This document shows, piece after piece, positions 35,970 through 46,756 of a DNA stretch of 64,000 nt. Positions within the stretch are counted from its first letter, which is position 1. Each line of letters starts with the position of its first letter. A program made the translations under genes and the position numbers. Origin of the DNA: Rhodococcus sp. X156 (GTDB taxonomy: Bacteria; Actinomycetota; Actinomycetes; Mycobacteriales; Mycobacteriaceae). Below the pieces are notes generated by a model that saw only the letters and a list, made by a program, of their open reading frames with translations, searched no databases and was not told the origin of the DNA. Location: assembly GCF_004006015.1 (NCBI RefSeq), contig NZ_CP034766.1, forward strand, positions 2,885,001 through 2,949,000, in the 5' to 3' direction.

Positions 35970-37134
35970 CGCTGGTCCCCAGCGGCAGGCCCAGGCGCAC
36001 CTCGGTGCCGCGACCGGGGGCGCTGATCACCTCGGCGGTGCCGCCGTGGCGGACCATCCGGTCGTGCACCGACCGCTGCAGGCCGTGCCGGTCGGCGGCC
36101 ACCGCCTCCGGGTCGAAGCCCTTGCCCCGGTCCCTGACGAACACGCTCACCCGTTGCTCCTCCACCTCTGCGAACACGTCGACCTCCTGGACCCCGGCGT
36201 GCTTGGCCGCGTTCACCATCGCCTCCCGGGCCGCGGCGCACAGCGCGCGCAGCTCCGCGGTGAGGTCGGCGTCGCCCACGATCACCGGTCGGATGGTGAC
36301 GCCGTGGTCGTCCTCCACCTCGGCCGCGACGGCGCGCAGGCAGGCCGCCAGGGTGGGCGCGGCCGGGTCGTCGGAGCTCTCCTCGCTGAACAGCCAGCTG
36401 CGCAGGTCCCGCTCCTGGGCGCGTGCCAGCCGGCTCACCTCCGTGGGGCTGTGCGCCTGCTTCTGGATGAGGGCCAGCGTCTGCAGCACCGAGTCGTGCA
36501 GGTGCGAGGCGATGTCGGCGCGCTCCTCGCTGCGGATGCGCACGCGGCGCTCCTCGGCGAGGTCGCGGGCCAGCCGCAGCCAGAACGGCACGCTGAGCAG
36601 GGCCACCCCGAGCAGCGTCGCCAGCACCGCCAGCACGCCGGCACGCAGCGCCCCCAGGTCGAGCTGGCCCAGGACCACCACCGCGAACCCGACCACCACC
36701 AGGGTCACGCCCGCGACCACCCGCGCCAGGGTCAGCATCTTGGGGCGGGTGCGCAACCCCCGGCCCGCGTCCGCCTCCTGCCACACCAGGGCCGCGCCGA
36801 CGGAGATCACCAGCAGTGGCGCCAGTGCCCCGGCACTGCCGCTGAGCAGCATGGACATCACGCCGGCCAGGGCGAGGCCGATGACGGCGAGCCCCAGCGC
36901 CCGCCGCCGCTCCCCCGGCGGGGCGGGGGCCACGTCGTCGCCAGGGCGGGTGAAGATCCAGAGCAGGCCGTAGCCGACGACGCCGGCCCCACCCAGCGCG
37001 GCCAGCAGCACGAACACCACGCGCACCCGGAAGACGTCTACGCCCAGGTGCTCAGCCACCCCACCCGCCACACCACCGATCACCCGCGCACCGGTGCGGC
37101 GGCGCAGCGCCGGGGTGGAGGTGGCGGTGGGCAC
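35962..37134 (-). CDS. PspC-domain histidine kinase
   Basis: A 390-residue sensor kinase. The N-terminal PspC domain (residues about 10-70) has RRTGARVIGGVAGGVAEHLGVD and a first helix VVFVLLAALGGAGVVGYGLLWIF; further helices lie at about 82-115 and 140-195. The HisKA_3 dimerisation segment has the phospho-acceptor His in ERADIASHLHDSVLQTLALIQ. The ATPase domain shows AREAMVNAAKHAGV (N box) and VRDRGKGFDPEAV (G1 region). The GTG at 37134 was chosen because the PspC domain follows directly. It overlaps the regulator gene, and a divergent PspC-domain gene shares its 121-base promoter region, giving an envelope-stress module. Confidence 0.9.
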   Translation of the reverse strand: MPTATSTPALRRRTGARVIGGVAGGVAEHLGVDVFRVRVVFVLLAALGGAGVVGYGLLWIFTRPGDDVAPAPPGERRRALGLAVIGLALAGVMSMLLSGSAGALAPLLVISVGAALVWQEADAGRGLRTRPKMLTLARVVAGVTLVVVGFAVVVLGQLDLGALRAGVLAVLATLLGVALLSVPFWLRLARDLAEERRVRIRSEERADIASHLHDSVLQTLALIQKQAHSPTEVSRLARAQERDLRSWLFSEESSDDPAAPTLAACLRAVAAEVEDDHGVTIRPVIVGDADLTAELRALCAAAREAMVNAAKHAGVQEVDVFAEVEEQRVSVFVRDRGKGFDPEAVAADRHGLQRSVHDRMVRHGGTAEVISAPGRGTEVRLGLPLGTSDD

Positions 37135-37255
37135 GTCACCATCCTCACACGGGCACCCCGGGTGGGGACCCGGGCTCAGCCCCGACATCTGGCGCGGTGA
37201 AGTTCAGGGTGATCACTGATGTGCAGCGGGGCCACCAGCGCGCACGCTTGCCGAC

Positions 37256-38413
37256 ATGACCACACCAGGCACCCAGGCACCCCAGCTGAGCTCGCTGCTG
37301 CAGGAGATGTGGCGGACCCGTCCGCACCGGCTGCGCGCCGAGGGCAAGATCGGCGGGGTCTGCGCCGGCATCGGGTACCGCTACGGCGTCGACCCGGTCC
37401 TGGTGCGGGTGGCGTTCGTGGTGTCTGCCCTCTTCGGCAGCGCCGGCATCCCGTTGTACCTGGCGCTGTGGCTGCTGCTGCCCGCGGCCGGCGACGAGGT
37501 GTCCGCGGCCGAGGCGATGGCCGGCAAGGGGCGCAGCTCGATGTCGCGCCACCACGCCATCGTCCTGGTCGTCGCCTGCGTCTTCACCTGGTCGGGGGTG
37601 GTGGGCGCGCCGTTCTGGCAGGACGTGGGGGGCAGCGGCGTGCTGGGCCTGGCCCTGATGCTCGGCGCGCTGTACCTGATGCACCGCCGCCAGCCCGTCC
37701 CGCCGCCACCGCCCGCGCCCAAGGTCGACCTGACCAAGCCGGGCGCGGCCGCGGGCAGCGGGCAACAGGCGCCGCCCAGCTGGGACCCGTTGGGGGCCGC
37801 GCCGTTCGCCTGGGACCTGCCCGAGCCCGCACCCCCGGCACCGCCCAGGCGGCGCTCCCGGCACACCCCGGTGACGCTGGGACTCGCCCTGATCCTGGTG
37901 GGCGCCGCCATCGCGGTGCGCCTGGCCGCGGACACCGAGTGGCTCACTCCGGCGCGCATCGGGGCCATCGGCTTGGCGGTGATCGGCGCCGGCCTGGTGG
38001 TCGGGGCGTTCCGCCGCCGCGGCTGGGGGCTGCTGCCGCTGACCGGGCCGCTGATCGCGTTCGTGGTGATCGCCTCGGCGGTGGACCACGTGGGCCCGCT
38101 GCACAGCGTCGGCAACCAGAACCTGGTGGTGCAGACGCCCGAGCAGCTGCAGGACAGCTACCAGTTCGGGGTGGGCAACGCCCTGCTCGACCTCACCAGC
38201 CTGACCTTGACCGGCAACAGCGAGGTGACCGTCCGCGGCGGCATCGGCAACGTGACGGTGCTGCTGCCCCGCGACGTGCCGGTGACGCTGACGTGCGAGT
38301 CCGGGATCGGCGACACCCGCTGCGACACCCCGTCCAACAAGGGCCTGCAGGGCCCGACCCTGGACGTCTCCATCCGCTCCGGCATCGGCAACGTGGAGGT
38401 GCACCGTGGCTGA
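37256..38413 (+). CDS. PspC-domain membrane protein with C-terminal LiaF/DUF4097-like domain
   Basis: A 385-residue protein. The PspC domain lies at about 22-80 (RAEGKIGGVCAGIGYRYGVDPVLVRVAF then a helix). One helix follows near 98-120, and a Pro-rich cytoplasmic linker near 143-200. Three more helices precede a C-terminal beta-rich domain (about 295-385: LLDLTSLTLTGNSEVTVRGGIGNVTVLLPRDVPVTLTCESGIGD, described in parts) with repeated GIGN/GIGD turns like LiaF or DUF4097 proteins, which modulate envelope-stress kinases. It is divergent from the kinase-regulator operon, the usual arrangement for a negative regulator of the pair. It overlaps the next small gene by 8 bases. Confidence 0.85.
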   Translation: MTTPGTQAPQLSSLLQEMWRTRPHRLRAEGKIGGVCAGIGYRYGVDPVLVRVAFVVSALFGSAGIPLYLALWLLLPAAGDEVSAAEAMAGKGRSSMSRHHAIVLVVACVFTWSGVVGAPFWQDVGGSGVLGLALMLGALYLMHRRQPVPPPPPAPKVDLTKPGAAAGSGQQAPPSWDPLGAAPFAWDLPEPAPPAPPRRRSRHTPVTLGLALILVGAAIAVRLAADTEWLTPARIGAIGLAVIGAGLVVGAFRRRGWGLLPLTGPLIAFVVIASAVDHVGPLHSVGNQNLVVQTPEQLQDSYQFGVGNALLDLTSLTLTGNSEVTVRGGIGNVTVLLPRDVPVTLTCESGIGDTRCDTPSNKGLQGPTLDVSIRSGIGNVEVHRG

Positions 38414-38768
38414 GCACGAGGACTACCCAGGCGACCAGCTCCCCCGCGAGGCCGAGCAGCCGCTGCCGACCGTCGAGCCCCGCACCACTGACCCGATCCC
38501 TGACCACCCAGGAGCGCACACCGTGGACCAGCCAGACCCGAGAGCCACCGAGGTGGGCACCGAGGCACGCCGGCCGTCGGTGGTGCTGCTCCTGGCGGGT
38601 GTCGTGGCGCTGCTGGTGAGCGTGGCCGCGCTGACCGGGCTCATTCCCTGGGTGCTCGAGAACCGCCCCGACGCCGGTGTGGGCCGGTGGGTCGCCGTCG
38701 CCGTCGTGGTCGGCGTCGGTGTGCTGCTGGTGGCCGCGCCGATGCGCAAGAAGCACCACCAGCACTGA
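38406..38768 (+). CDS. Small two-helix membrane protein downstream of PspC
   Basis: A 120-residue protein. The acidic, Pro-rich N-terminal 55 residues are followed by two membrane helices (VVLLLAGVVALLVSVAALTGL and WVAVAVVVGVGVLLVAAPM) and a short basic, His-rich tail (RKKHHQH). The GTG at 38406 overlaps the PspC gene, so it is part of the same unit. I do not recognise a family; size and position suggest an accessory component of the envelope-stress module. It ends 23 bases before the convergent guaA stop. Confidence 0.75.
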   Translation: MAEHEDYPGDQLPREAEQPLPTVEPRTTDPIPDHPGAHTVDQPDPRATEVGTEARRPSVVLLLAGVVALLVSVAALTGLIPWVLENRPDAGVGRWVAVAVVVGVGVLLVAAPMRKKHHQH

Positions 38769-38791
38769 GCCCAGGGCTCAGCGGCCGGGTG

Positions 38792-40393
38792 TCACTCCCA
38801 CTCGATGGTGCCCGGCGGCTTGCTGGTCACGTCCAGGACCACCCGGTTGACCTCGGCCACCTCGTTGGTGATGCGGGTGGAGATGCGCTCCAGCACGTCG
38901 TAGGGCAGGCGCGTCCAGTCCGCGGTCATGGCGTCCTCGCTGCTCACCGGACGCAGCACGATGGGGTGGCCGTAGGTGCGGCCGTCGCCCTGCACGCCGA
39001 CGCTGCGCACGTCGGCCAGCAGCACCACGGGGCACTGCCAGATCTCCTTGTCCAGCCCGGCCGCGGTGAGCTCCTCGCGGGCGATCAGGTCGGCCGCGCG
39101 CAGCGTCTCCAGGCGGTCCAGGGTCACCTCGCCGACGATGCGGATGGCCAGGCCCGGCCCGGGGAAGGGCTGGCGGGAGACGATCTCCTCGGGCAGGCCC
39201 AGCTCGCGGCCCACCGCCCGCACCTCGTCCTTGAACAGCAGGCGCAGCGGCTCCACCAGCTGGAACTCGAGGTCGTCGGGCAGCCCGCCCACGTTGTGGT
39301 GGCTCTTGATGGTGGCCGCGCCGGTACCGCCGCCGGACTCCACCACGTCGGGGTACAGCGTGCCCTGCACCAGGAAGTCCACGCTCTCGCCGTGCTCAGC
39401 TGCGTCGCCGAGCACCTCGGCGGTGGCACCCTCGAAGCTGCGGATGAACTCCCGGCCGATGGCCTTGCGCTTGGTCTCCGGGTCGGACGTGCCGGCCAGG
39501 GCGGCCATGAAGGTGTCCACCGCGTCCACGGTCACCAGCTTGGCGCCGGTGGCAGCGACGAAGTCGTTCTCCACCTGCTCACGCTCACCGGCGCGCAGCA
39601 GGCCGTGGTCGACGAACACGCAGGTGAGCTGGTCGCCGATGGCGCGCTGCACCAGCGCGGCGGCCACCGCCGAGTCCACCCCGCCGGAGAGCCCGCAGAT
39701 GGCGCGCTTGTCGCCCACCTGGGCGCGCACCTGGGCCACCAGGGCGTCGGCGATGTTGGCCGGGGTCCAGGACGCCTCGATGCCGGCCACGTCCACCAGG
39801 AAGCGCCGCAGCACCTCCTGGCCGAACGGTGAGTGCAGCACCTCGGGGTGGTACTGCACGCCCGCCAGGCGCCGGGCCCGGTCCTCGAACGCGGCCACCG
39901 GGGCGCCAGAGCTGGTGGCGGTGACGGTGAAGCCGGGCGGGGCGGCGGTGACGGCGTCGCCGTGGCTCATCCACACCGGCTGGGTGGTGGGCAGACCAGC
40001 GTGCAGCAGGCCGGGCTCGGGCGCCACGGCCAGGTCGGTGCGGCCGTACTCCCGGGTGCCGGTGTGGGCGACGGTGCCGCCCAGCGCGCCGGCCATGGCC
40101 TGGAAGCCGTAGCAGATGCCGAACACCGGGATGTCGGCGTCGAACAGCTCCGCGTCCAGCTGCGGCGCGCCCTCGACGTAGACGCTGGAGGGCCCGCCGG
40201 AGAGCACCACGGCCGCGGGCTTGCGGGCGATGATGTCCGCCACGGAGGTGGTGTGCGGGATCACCTCGGAGAAGACCTGCGCCTCGCGGACCCGGCGCGC
40301 GATCAGCTGCGCGTACTGGGCGCCGAAGTCGACCACCAGCACCGGGTGGGCGTCGTCCAGCAGCTGTTCGGGGTTCTCGGAGTTCTCGGGCAC
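38792..40393 (-). CDS. guaA: GMP synthase (glutamine-hydrolysing)
   Basis: Amination of XMP to GMP with glutamine. It has 533 residues. The N-terminal class I glutaminase domain has [19 protein letters not shown], the nucleophile in [14 protein letters not shown] and the His-Glu in [13 protein letters not shown]. The ATP pyrophosphatase domain has the P-loop [16 protein letters not shown]. The dimerisation domain has [13 protein letters not shown] and ends KPPGTIEWE, the canonical C-terminus. The start is GTG 40393. The next gene upstream on the strand is the GMC oxidoreductase (22-base gap), so guaA may be the last gene of a unit that also includes guaB3. Confidence 0.97.
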   Translation of the reverse strand: MPENSENPEQLLDDAHPVLVVDFGAQYAQLIARRVREAQVFSEVIPHTTSVADIIARKPAAVVLSGGPSSVYVEGAPQLDAELFDADIPVFGICYGFQAMAGALGGTVAHTGTREYGRTDLAVAPEPGLLHAGLPTTQPVWMSHGDAVTAAPPGFTVTATSSGAPVAAFEDRARRLAGVQYHPEVLHSPFGQEVLRRFLVDVAGIEASWTPANIADALVAQVRAQVGDKRAICGLSGGVDSAVAAALVQRAIGDQLTCVFVDHGLLRAGEREQVENDFVAATGAKLVTVDAVDTFMAALAGTSDPETKRKAIGREFIRSFEGATAEVLGDAAEHGESVDFLVQGTLYPDVVESGGGTGAATIKSHHNVGGLPDDLEFQLVEPLRLLFKDEVRAVGRELGLPEEIVSRQPFPGPGLAIRIVGEVTLDRLETLRAADLIAREELTAAGLDKEIWQCPVVLLADVRSVGVQGDGRTYGHPIVLRPVSSEDAMTADWTRLPYDVLERISTRITNEVAEVNRVVLDVTSKPPGTIEWE

Positions 40394-40415
40394 GGGCCCC
40401 AGCCTAGAGACCGGC

Positions 40416-42164
40416 TCAGCTCGCCTTCACGGCCGTGTCGGTCTTGGTGGCCGGGTTCACCACGGTCAGCGGCAGCCGCAGGGCTGCGGGGGCGTCGGCG
40501 GGCACCACCGGGCGCACCGGAGCCACCGGCGCCAGGCGCTGGTAGGGAGCGCCCTGGCTCGGCCGGCGGTCCACCTCACCCTTGTTCGGCCACAGCGAGA
40601 AGGCGCGCTCGGCCTGGGCGGTGATGCTCAGCGACGGGTTCACGCCGAGGTTCGCCGAGATCGCGGCACCGTCGACGATGCTCAGGCCCGGGTAGCCGTG
40701 CACCCGGTGGTACGGGTCGATCACGCCGTTCTCCGGGGAGTCGGAGATGGCGCAGCCGCCCAGGAAGTGGGCGGTCAGGGGGATGTCGAAGATCTCCCCC
40801 CAGGTGCCGCCCGGGATGCCGTCGATCTGCTTGGCCATCCGGCGCACGGCGTCGTTGCCGGCCGGGATCCAGCTGGGGTTGGGCTCGCCGTGGCCCTGCC
40901 TGCTGCTGAGCTTGCGGCCGAACAGGCCCCGCTTGGTGAAGGTGGTGATGGAGTTGTCCAGGTTCTGCATCACCAGCGCGATGATGGTGCGCTCGCTCCA
41001 CCGCTTCACCGGCAGCATCTTCAGCAGCAGGACGGGGTGGCGGGCCACCGAGCCCAGGAACTTCGCCCACCGCGGCACCCGGCCACCACCGTCGGTCTGC
41101 AGCGTCTGCAGCAGGCCCATCACGTTGGACCCCTTGCCGTACCGCACCGGCTCGATGTGGGTCATCTCGTCGGGGTGGAAGGAGGACGTGATGGCCACGC
41201 CGGTGCTGAAGTTGCGATCAGGGTCGACGGTGTAGCGCCCGGCACCGACGATCGACTCGGAGTTGGTGCGGGTGAGCTCACCCAGCTTGGGCGAGAGCTT
41301 CGGCAGCACGCCGGAGTCCTTCATCGCGAACAACAGGTTCTGGGTGCCCCAGGTGCCCGCCGCCAGCACCACCTGCTGAGCGGTGATGGTGCGTCGGTGC
41401 TTGCGGGCCCAGGCACCGGTGCGCTCGGTGGTGACGGCCCAGGTGCCGTCGGCGCGCTGCTGCACGGCGGTCGCCGTGGTCAGCGGCAGCACCTCGGCGC
41501 CGGCCCGCTCGGCCAGCCCCAGGTAGTTCTTCACCAGGGTGTTCTTGGCGCCCACCCGGCAGCCGGTCATGCAGGCACCGCACTCGGTGCACCCGGTGCG
41601 CTCCGGTCCCACGCCGCCGAAGTAGGGATCGGCGCTGACCTCGCCGGGCTTGTCGAAGAACACCCCGATCGGGGTGGGGCCGAAGGTGTCGCCCACCCCC
41701 ATCTCCTCGGCGACGGCCTTCATCACGTGGTCCGACGGCGTCATGTTCGGGCTGGAGATCACGCCGAACATCCGCTGCGCCTGCTCGTAGAACGGGGTGA
41801 GCTCGGCCCGCCAGTCGGTGATGTGCGCCCACTGCTTGTCCCGGAAGAACGGCTCACCCGGCTGGTACAGCGTGTTGGCGTAGACCAGCGATCCGCCGCC
41901 CACACCGGATCCGGCCAGGATGAGCACGTCACGCAGCAGGTGCAGCCGCTGGATGCCGAAGCAGCCGAGCCGGGGCGCCCAGAGGTACTTGCGCAGGTCC
42001 CAGGAGGTCGTGGCGAAGTCCTCGTCGGTGAAGCGGCGGCCGGCCTCGAGCACGCCGACGCGGTAGCCCTTCTCCGTCAGCCGCAGGGCAGCGACGCTGC
42101 CGCCGAAGCCGGACCCGACCACCAGCACGTCGTAGTCCGTCTGCTGTCCCGGTGGCTTGCTCAC
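40416..42164 (-). CDS. choD: GMC-family oxidoreductase (ChoD-like, cholesterol oxidase family)
   Basis: A 582-residue FAD oxidoreductase. The FAD motif is [18 protein letters not shown]; the GMC signature region is [20 protein letters not shown]-terminal [10 protein letters not shown] and [29 protein letters not shown] complete the cofactor and catalytic site. A cysteine cluster [11 protein letters not shown] (residues about 192-202) is typical of the mycobacterial ChoD-like branch and absent from secreted cholesterol oxidases. No signal peptide is visible. The position between guaB3 and guaA is as in mycobacteria (Rv3409c). Cholesterol oxidase activity of this branch is weak or disputed, so the gene symbol reflects orthology, not a proven substrate. 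Confidence 0.85.
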   Translation of the reverse strand: MSKPPGQQTDYDVLVVGSGFGGSVAALRLTEKGYRVGVLEAGRRFTDEDFATTSWDLRKYLWAPRLGCFGIQRLHLLRDVLILAGSGVGGGSLVYANTLYQPGEPFFRDKQWAHITDWRAELTPFYEQAQRMFGVISSPNMTPSDHVMKAVAEEMGVGDTFGPTPIGVFFDKPGEVSADPYFGGVGPERTGCTECGACMTGCRVGAKNTLVKNYLGLAERAGAEVLPLTTATAVQQRADGTWAVTTERTGAWARKHRRTITAQQVVLAAGTWGTQNLLFAMKDSGVLPKLSPKLGELTRTNSESIVGAGRYTVDPDRNFSTGVAITSSFHPDEMTHIEPVRYGKGSNVMGLLQTLQTDGGGRVPRWAKFLGSVARHPVLLLKMLPVKRWSERTIIALVMQNLDNSITTFTKRGLFGRKLSSRQGHGEPNPSWIPAGNDAVRRMAKQIDGIPGGTWGEIFDIPLTAHFLGGCAISDSPENGVIDPYHRVHGYPGLSIVDGAAISANLGVNPSLSITAQAERAFSLWPNKGEVDRRPSQGAPYQRLAPVAPVRPVVPADAPAALRLPLTVVNPATKTDTAVKAS

Positions 42165-42270
42165 CCGTGCTCCTACCCGCTCGAACGTCAGTTACCTGTG
42201 AACGGGTGTCACCTTAACCCGGCCACCGGAAACGTTCGTCCGGAAGGGCACGGGAGGTTCGGCAGCCGGG

Positions 42271-43419
42271 TCAGGCCCGGACGGACAGCCCGACCCGCTG
42301 GAACTCCTTGAGGTCGGAGTAGCCGGCCTTGGCCATGGAGCGACGCAGTCCACCGACCAGGTTGACCGTGCCGAACGGGTCGTCCGACGGGCCGGCGAGC
42401 ACCTGCTGCAGCGGGGGGCGGTTCTGCGCCACCGCCACCGGCATGACCGCGCCACGGGGCATGGAGGGGTGCGCAGCGGCGGAGGGCCAGTACCAGCCGG
42501 CTCCCGGCGCCTCGGCGGCCGCGGCCAGCGGAGCGCCCAGCATGACGGCGTCGGCACCGCAGGCGATCGCCTTGGCCATGTCCCCGGCGCCGTAGATGTC
42601 GCCGTCGGCGATGACGTGCACGTAGCGCCCGCCGGTCTCGTCCAGGTAGTCCCGGCGCGCCGCGGCGGCGTCGGCGATGGCGGTGGCCATCGGGATGCCG
42701 ATGCCCAGGACGTCACCGGTGGTGGTGGCACCCTCGCAGGCGCCGTAGCCGACGATCACGCCCGCGGCACCCGTGCGCATCAGGTGCAGCGCGGTGCGGT
42801 GGTCGCTCACGCCGCCGGCCACCACGGGGATGTCCAGCTCGGCGATGAAGGTCTTGAGGTTGAGCGCGTCCGGCTTGCCGGACTCCCGGCCCACGTGCTC
42901 GGCGGAGATGATGGTGCCCTGCACCACCAGCAGGTCGATTCCCGCGGCGAGCAGGGTGGGGGTCAGCGACGCGGCGTTCTGCGGGCTGACCCGCACCGCG
43001 GTGGTGACCCCGGCGGCGCGCACCTTGGCGATGGCCTCGGCCAGCAGGTCCGGCTGCAGCGGAGCGGCGTGCAGCTCCTGCAGCAGGCGGATGACCTCCG
43101 AGGGGTCGTGGGCGCGTGCGGCCAGGTCGGTGACCCGCTCCAGCTGCGACTCCACGTCGGCGTGCCGGGCCCACAGCCCCTCCGCGTTGAGCACCCCCAG
43201 CCCGCCCTGGCGGCCTAGCTCGATGGCCATCGCCGGCGACACCACTGCGTCGGTGGGGTGGGACAGCACGGGCACCTCGAACCGGTAGGCGTCGAGCTGC
43301 CAGGCCGTCGACACCTCCTTGGAGGAGCGGGTGCGGCGGGAGGGAACGATGTTGACGTCGTTCAGCTCGTAGGTGCGTTGGGCGGTGCGGCCCATGCCGA
43401 TCTCAACGAGGTCGCGCAC
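42271..43419 (-). CDS. guaB3: GuaB3 family IMP dehydrogenase-related protein
   Basis: A 382-residue TIM-barrel protein of the IMPDH/GMP reductase superfamily without CBS domains. VSPAMAIELGRQGGLGVLNAEGLW, IDLLVVQGTIISAEH and GVIVGYGACEGATTTGDVLGIG are visible; the loop around GACEGATTT replaces the catalytic GSICTTR of true IMPDH, so the classical catalytic Cys motif is changed. IADGDIYGAGDMAKAIACGADAVMLG closes the phosphate site. GuaB3 paralogs are widespread in actinobacteria and not a redundant IMPDH in mycobacteria; work in other bacteria suggests GMP reductase-like activity. The GTG at 43419 lies 98 bases downstream of the guaB2 stop, with a terminator hairpin between. Confidence 0.93.
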   Translation of the reverse strand: MRDLVEIGMGRTAQRTYELNDVNIVPSRRTRSSKEVSTAWQLDAYRFEVPVLSHPTDAVVSPAMAIELGRQGGLGVLNAEGLWARHADVESQLERVTDLAARAHDPSEVIRLLQELHAAPLQPDLLAEAIAKVRAAGVTTAVRVSPQNAASLTPTLLAAGIDLLVVQGTIISAEHVGRESGKPDALNLKTFIAELDIPVVAGGVSDHRTALHLMRTGAAGVIVGYGACEGATTTGDVLGIGIPMATAIADAAAARRDYLDETGGRYVHVIADGDIYGAGDMAKAIACGADAVMLGAPLAAAAEAPGAGWYWPSAAAHPSMPRGAVMPVAVAQNRPPLQQVLAGPSDDPFGTVNLVGGLRRSMAKAGYSDLKEFQRVGLSVRA

Positions 43420-43473
43420 GTGCGCCCCTTTCTGGGGTGTCAGGTGGTGCTCAGGGACTGGTGCTCAGGGAGG

Positions 43474-43503
43474 TGGACCGCCCGACGAGCGTCGGGCGGT
43501 CCA
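43474..43503. terminator. Hairpin terminator between guaB2 and guaB3
   Basis: TGGACCGCCCGAC and GTCGGGCGGTCCA form a perfect 13-base-pair stem with a GAGC loop, 14 bases past the guaB2 stop. It should separate or attenuate transcription between guaB2 and guaB3. Confidence 0.78.
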
Positions 43504-43517
43504 GCGCGGCTGGCCGG

Positions 43518-45124
<1,607 letters not shown>

Positions 45125-45156
45125 AGTTCGGGCCTTCTCCTGCGTACCGTGTAGGC

Positions 45157-45549
45157 GTGCGTGATCAACTGCCTCCTGGACTGCCGCCCGACCCCTTCGC
45201 AGGCGACCCGGCGGACCCCTCTGCTGCCCTGGATGCGCTGGAGCCCGGCGAGCCGCTGGACGACGAGGAACGCCACGCGGTGGAGGAGGACCTCGCCGAC
45301 CTCGCCGTCTACGAGGCCCTGCTGGGCCACCGGGGCGTGCGCGGCCTGGTGGTCTCCTGCGAGGACTGCCAGCAGGAGCACTACCACGACTGGGACATGC
45401 TGCGCGCCAACCTCTTGCAGCTGCTCGTGGACGGCACGGTGCGCCCGCACGAGCCCGCCTACGATCCGCAGCCTGACTCCTACGTCACCTGGGACTACTG
45501 CCGCGGCTACGCCGACGCGGTCACCGGCAACGACCCGATCGGTTCCTAG
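45157..45549 (+). CDS. DUF5319 conserved hypothetical protein
   Basis: A 130-residue acidic soluble protein. The first 40 residues are Pro/Asp/Glu-rich (PPGLPPDPFAGDPADPS), followed by a helical segment RHAVEEDLADLAVYEALLGHRGVRGLVV. Two cysteines in VVSCEDCQQEHYHDWDML, with nearby histidines, look like a metal-binding knuckle. A C-terminal YVTWDYCRGYADAV adds a third cysteine. The family is nearly always found between guaB2 and the sigD/rsdA locus in mycolic-acid bacteria (Rv3412-like); its function is unknown. The start is GTG 45157, divergent from guaB2. A 17-base-pair terminator hairpin lies 47 bases downstream. Confidence 0.88.
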   Translation: MRDQLPPGLPPDPFAGDPADPSAALDALEPGEPLDDEERHAVEEDLADLAVYEALLGHRGVRGLVVSCEDCQQEHYHDWDMLRANLLQLLVDGTVRPHEPAYDPQPDSYVTWDYCRGYADAVTGNDPIGS

Positions 45550-45595
45550 CCGGCGGCGCCCCTCGGAGGAGCAGTCCGGGGCTGCCAGCACCACG

Positions 45596-45632
45596 ACAGT
45601 GCGCCCCCACCCAGCGGGTGGGGGCGCACTGT
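45596..45632. terminator. Strong bidirectional terminator between DUF5319 and rsdA genes
   Basis: ACAGTGCGCCCCCACCC and GGGTGGGGGCGCACTGT form a perfect 17-base-pair stem with a 3-base loop. It lies between two convergent genes and can serve both strands; on the minus strand it is 66 bases past the rsdA stop. Confidence 0.88.
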
Positions 45633-45697
45633 GCTGCCTTGTCGCGGCTCAGTGACTACCTCGTCACAGAGTGACCAGAATCGCCACGAACCGCCGC

Positions 45698-46756
45698 TCA
45701 ACCGCCGGGCTGGACCGTGGTGAAGCCGGTGGTCGCGGTGCTGCTGGAGGTCATCCCGCTGGGCGTGGCGCCGCTCGGGGTGAGCTCGCTGGTGTCCGGC
45801 GCGGCCGGGGTGTCCAGGATCGTCGACGGCGGCAGCGGCTCGTCGGTGGTGACCGGCGGAGGCGGTGACGGGAGCGGCGGTTCGGTGGTGGTGGTCCCCG
45901 GAGCTGGCACCACCTCCGGCGGGGGCACGGTGGCCGGCGGCGGCACGACCACCGTCTCGGTCAGGGTGGGGCTGGCCGGCGAGGGCGACGGCGACGGCGG
46001 GCTGGTGGTGCCACGGGTGTCGGTCGGCTCGGTGGTCGTCCTGGGCGGTGTGGTGGAGGACCCTGCGCCCGGTGTGGTGCTGGTGGTGGGGTCCGGCGGG
46101 GTGGTGGTGGTGGCCGGGCTCGGCGGGGTGGTGCTCGGCGGTGCCGGGGCGGGGACGGCCGGTGCACCGGTGTGGGCCACCTGCGCCGACAGTGCCACGT
46201 AGAGGGTGGCGAGCAGCTCGCGGCCCTCTCCGGAACCCACCGAGCGCAGCGCCTCGCCGGCACGACTCAGCGCCTCCGCCGCGGCGGCGGGTGAGCCGGC
46301 GCGGATCTCCCGGGCCGCGACCTGCAGGTCGCTCTGGGCCTGGTCGGCCGCCACCACGGACTTGGCGTGCTCGGCGTAGACCACCTGGGTGACGCCCCAC
46401 AACGTGTCGCCGGGCCGTGCGTCGTGGGCCAGCAGCGCCACGCCGGACAGGGCGATGCCCACGACCGCAGCAGCGGCGGTGACCGGAGTGAGCAGCCGGC
46501 GGCGGTGGGCCGGGCGCTGCACCGTGGCCAGCGCGCTCTCCGCGGTGAACAGGTCAGGCTGCACGGGCAGCGGCTCGGACTCGATGTCGCGCCGCCACGC
46601 GAGGACCATCCGGGCCAGGGCGTCGTCGCCGGGTCGGGTCTCGAACCGCTGCAGGGACTGGATCAGGTTCTCGTCCGCCTGCAGGTCGGCAAGGCTCTCG
46701 GGCACGGGAAGGTCCGATGCCTGGAAGTCGTCGGGGCGTCGTGGCTCGTCGCTCAT
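45698..46756 (-). CDS. rsdA: Anti-sigma-D factor RsdA
   Basis: A 352-residue membrane anti-sigma factor. The N-terminal cytoplasmic part (residues 1-85) binds SigD and contains the conserved DDALARMVLAWRRDIESEPLP helix. One membrane helix (RRLLTPVTAAAAVVGIALSGVALLA, residues about 86-110) is followed by a helical extracytoplasmic region (GDTLWGVTQVVYAEHAKSVVAADQAQSDL, in parts) and a long Pro/Thr/Ser-rich C-terminal domain of about 150 residues with TTTPP-type repeats. In mycobacteria RsdA is degraded by ClpX/ClpC-ClpP to release SigD. The ATG overlaps the sigD stop (ATGA). The stalk is long compared with the part that binds sigma. Confidence 0.92.
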   Translation of the reverse strand: MSDEPRRPDDFQASDLPVPESLADLQADENLIQSLQRFETRPGDDALARMVLAWRRDIESEPLPVQPDLFTAESALATVQRPAHRRRLLTPVTAAAAVVGIALSGVALLAHDARPGDTLWGVTQVVYAEHAKSVVAADQAQSDLQVAAREIRAGSPAAAAEALSRAGEALRSVGSGEGRELLATLYVALSAQVAHTGAPAVPAPAPPSTTPPSPATTTTPPDPTTSTTPGAGSSTTPPRTTTEPTDTRGTTSPPSPSPSPASPTLTETVVVPPPATVPPPEVVPAPGTTTTEPPLPSPPPPVTTDEPLPPSTILDTPAAPDTSELTPSGATPSGMTSSSTATTGFTTVQPGG

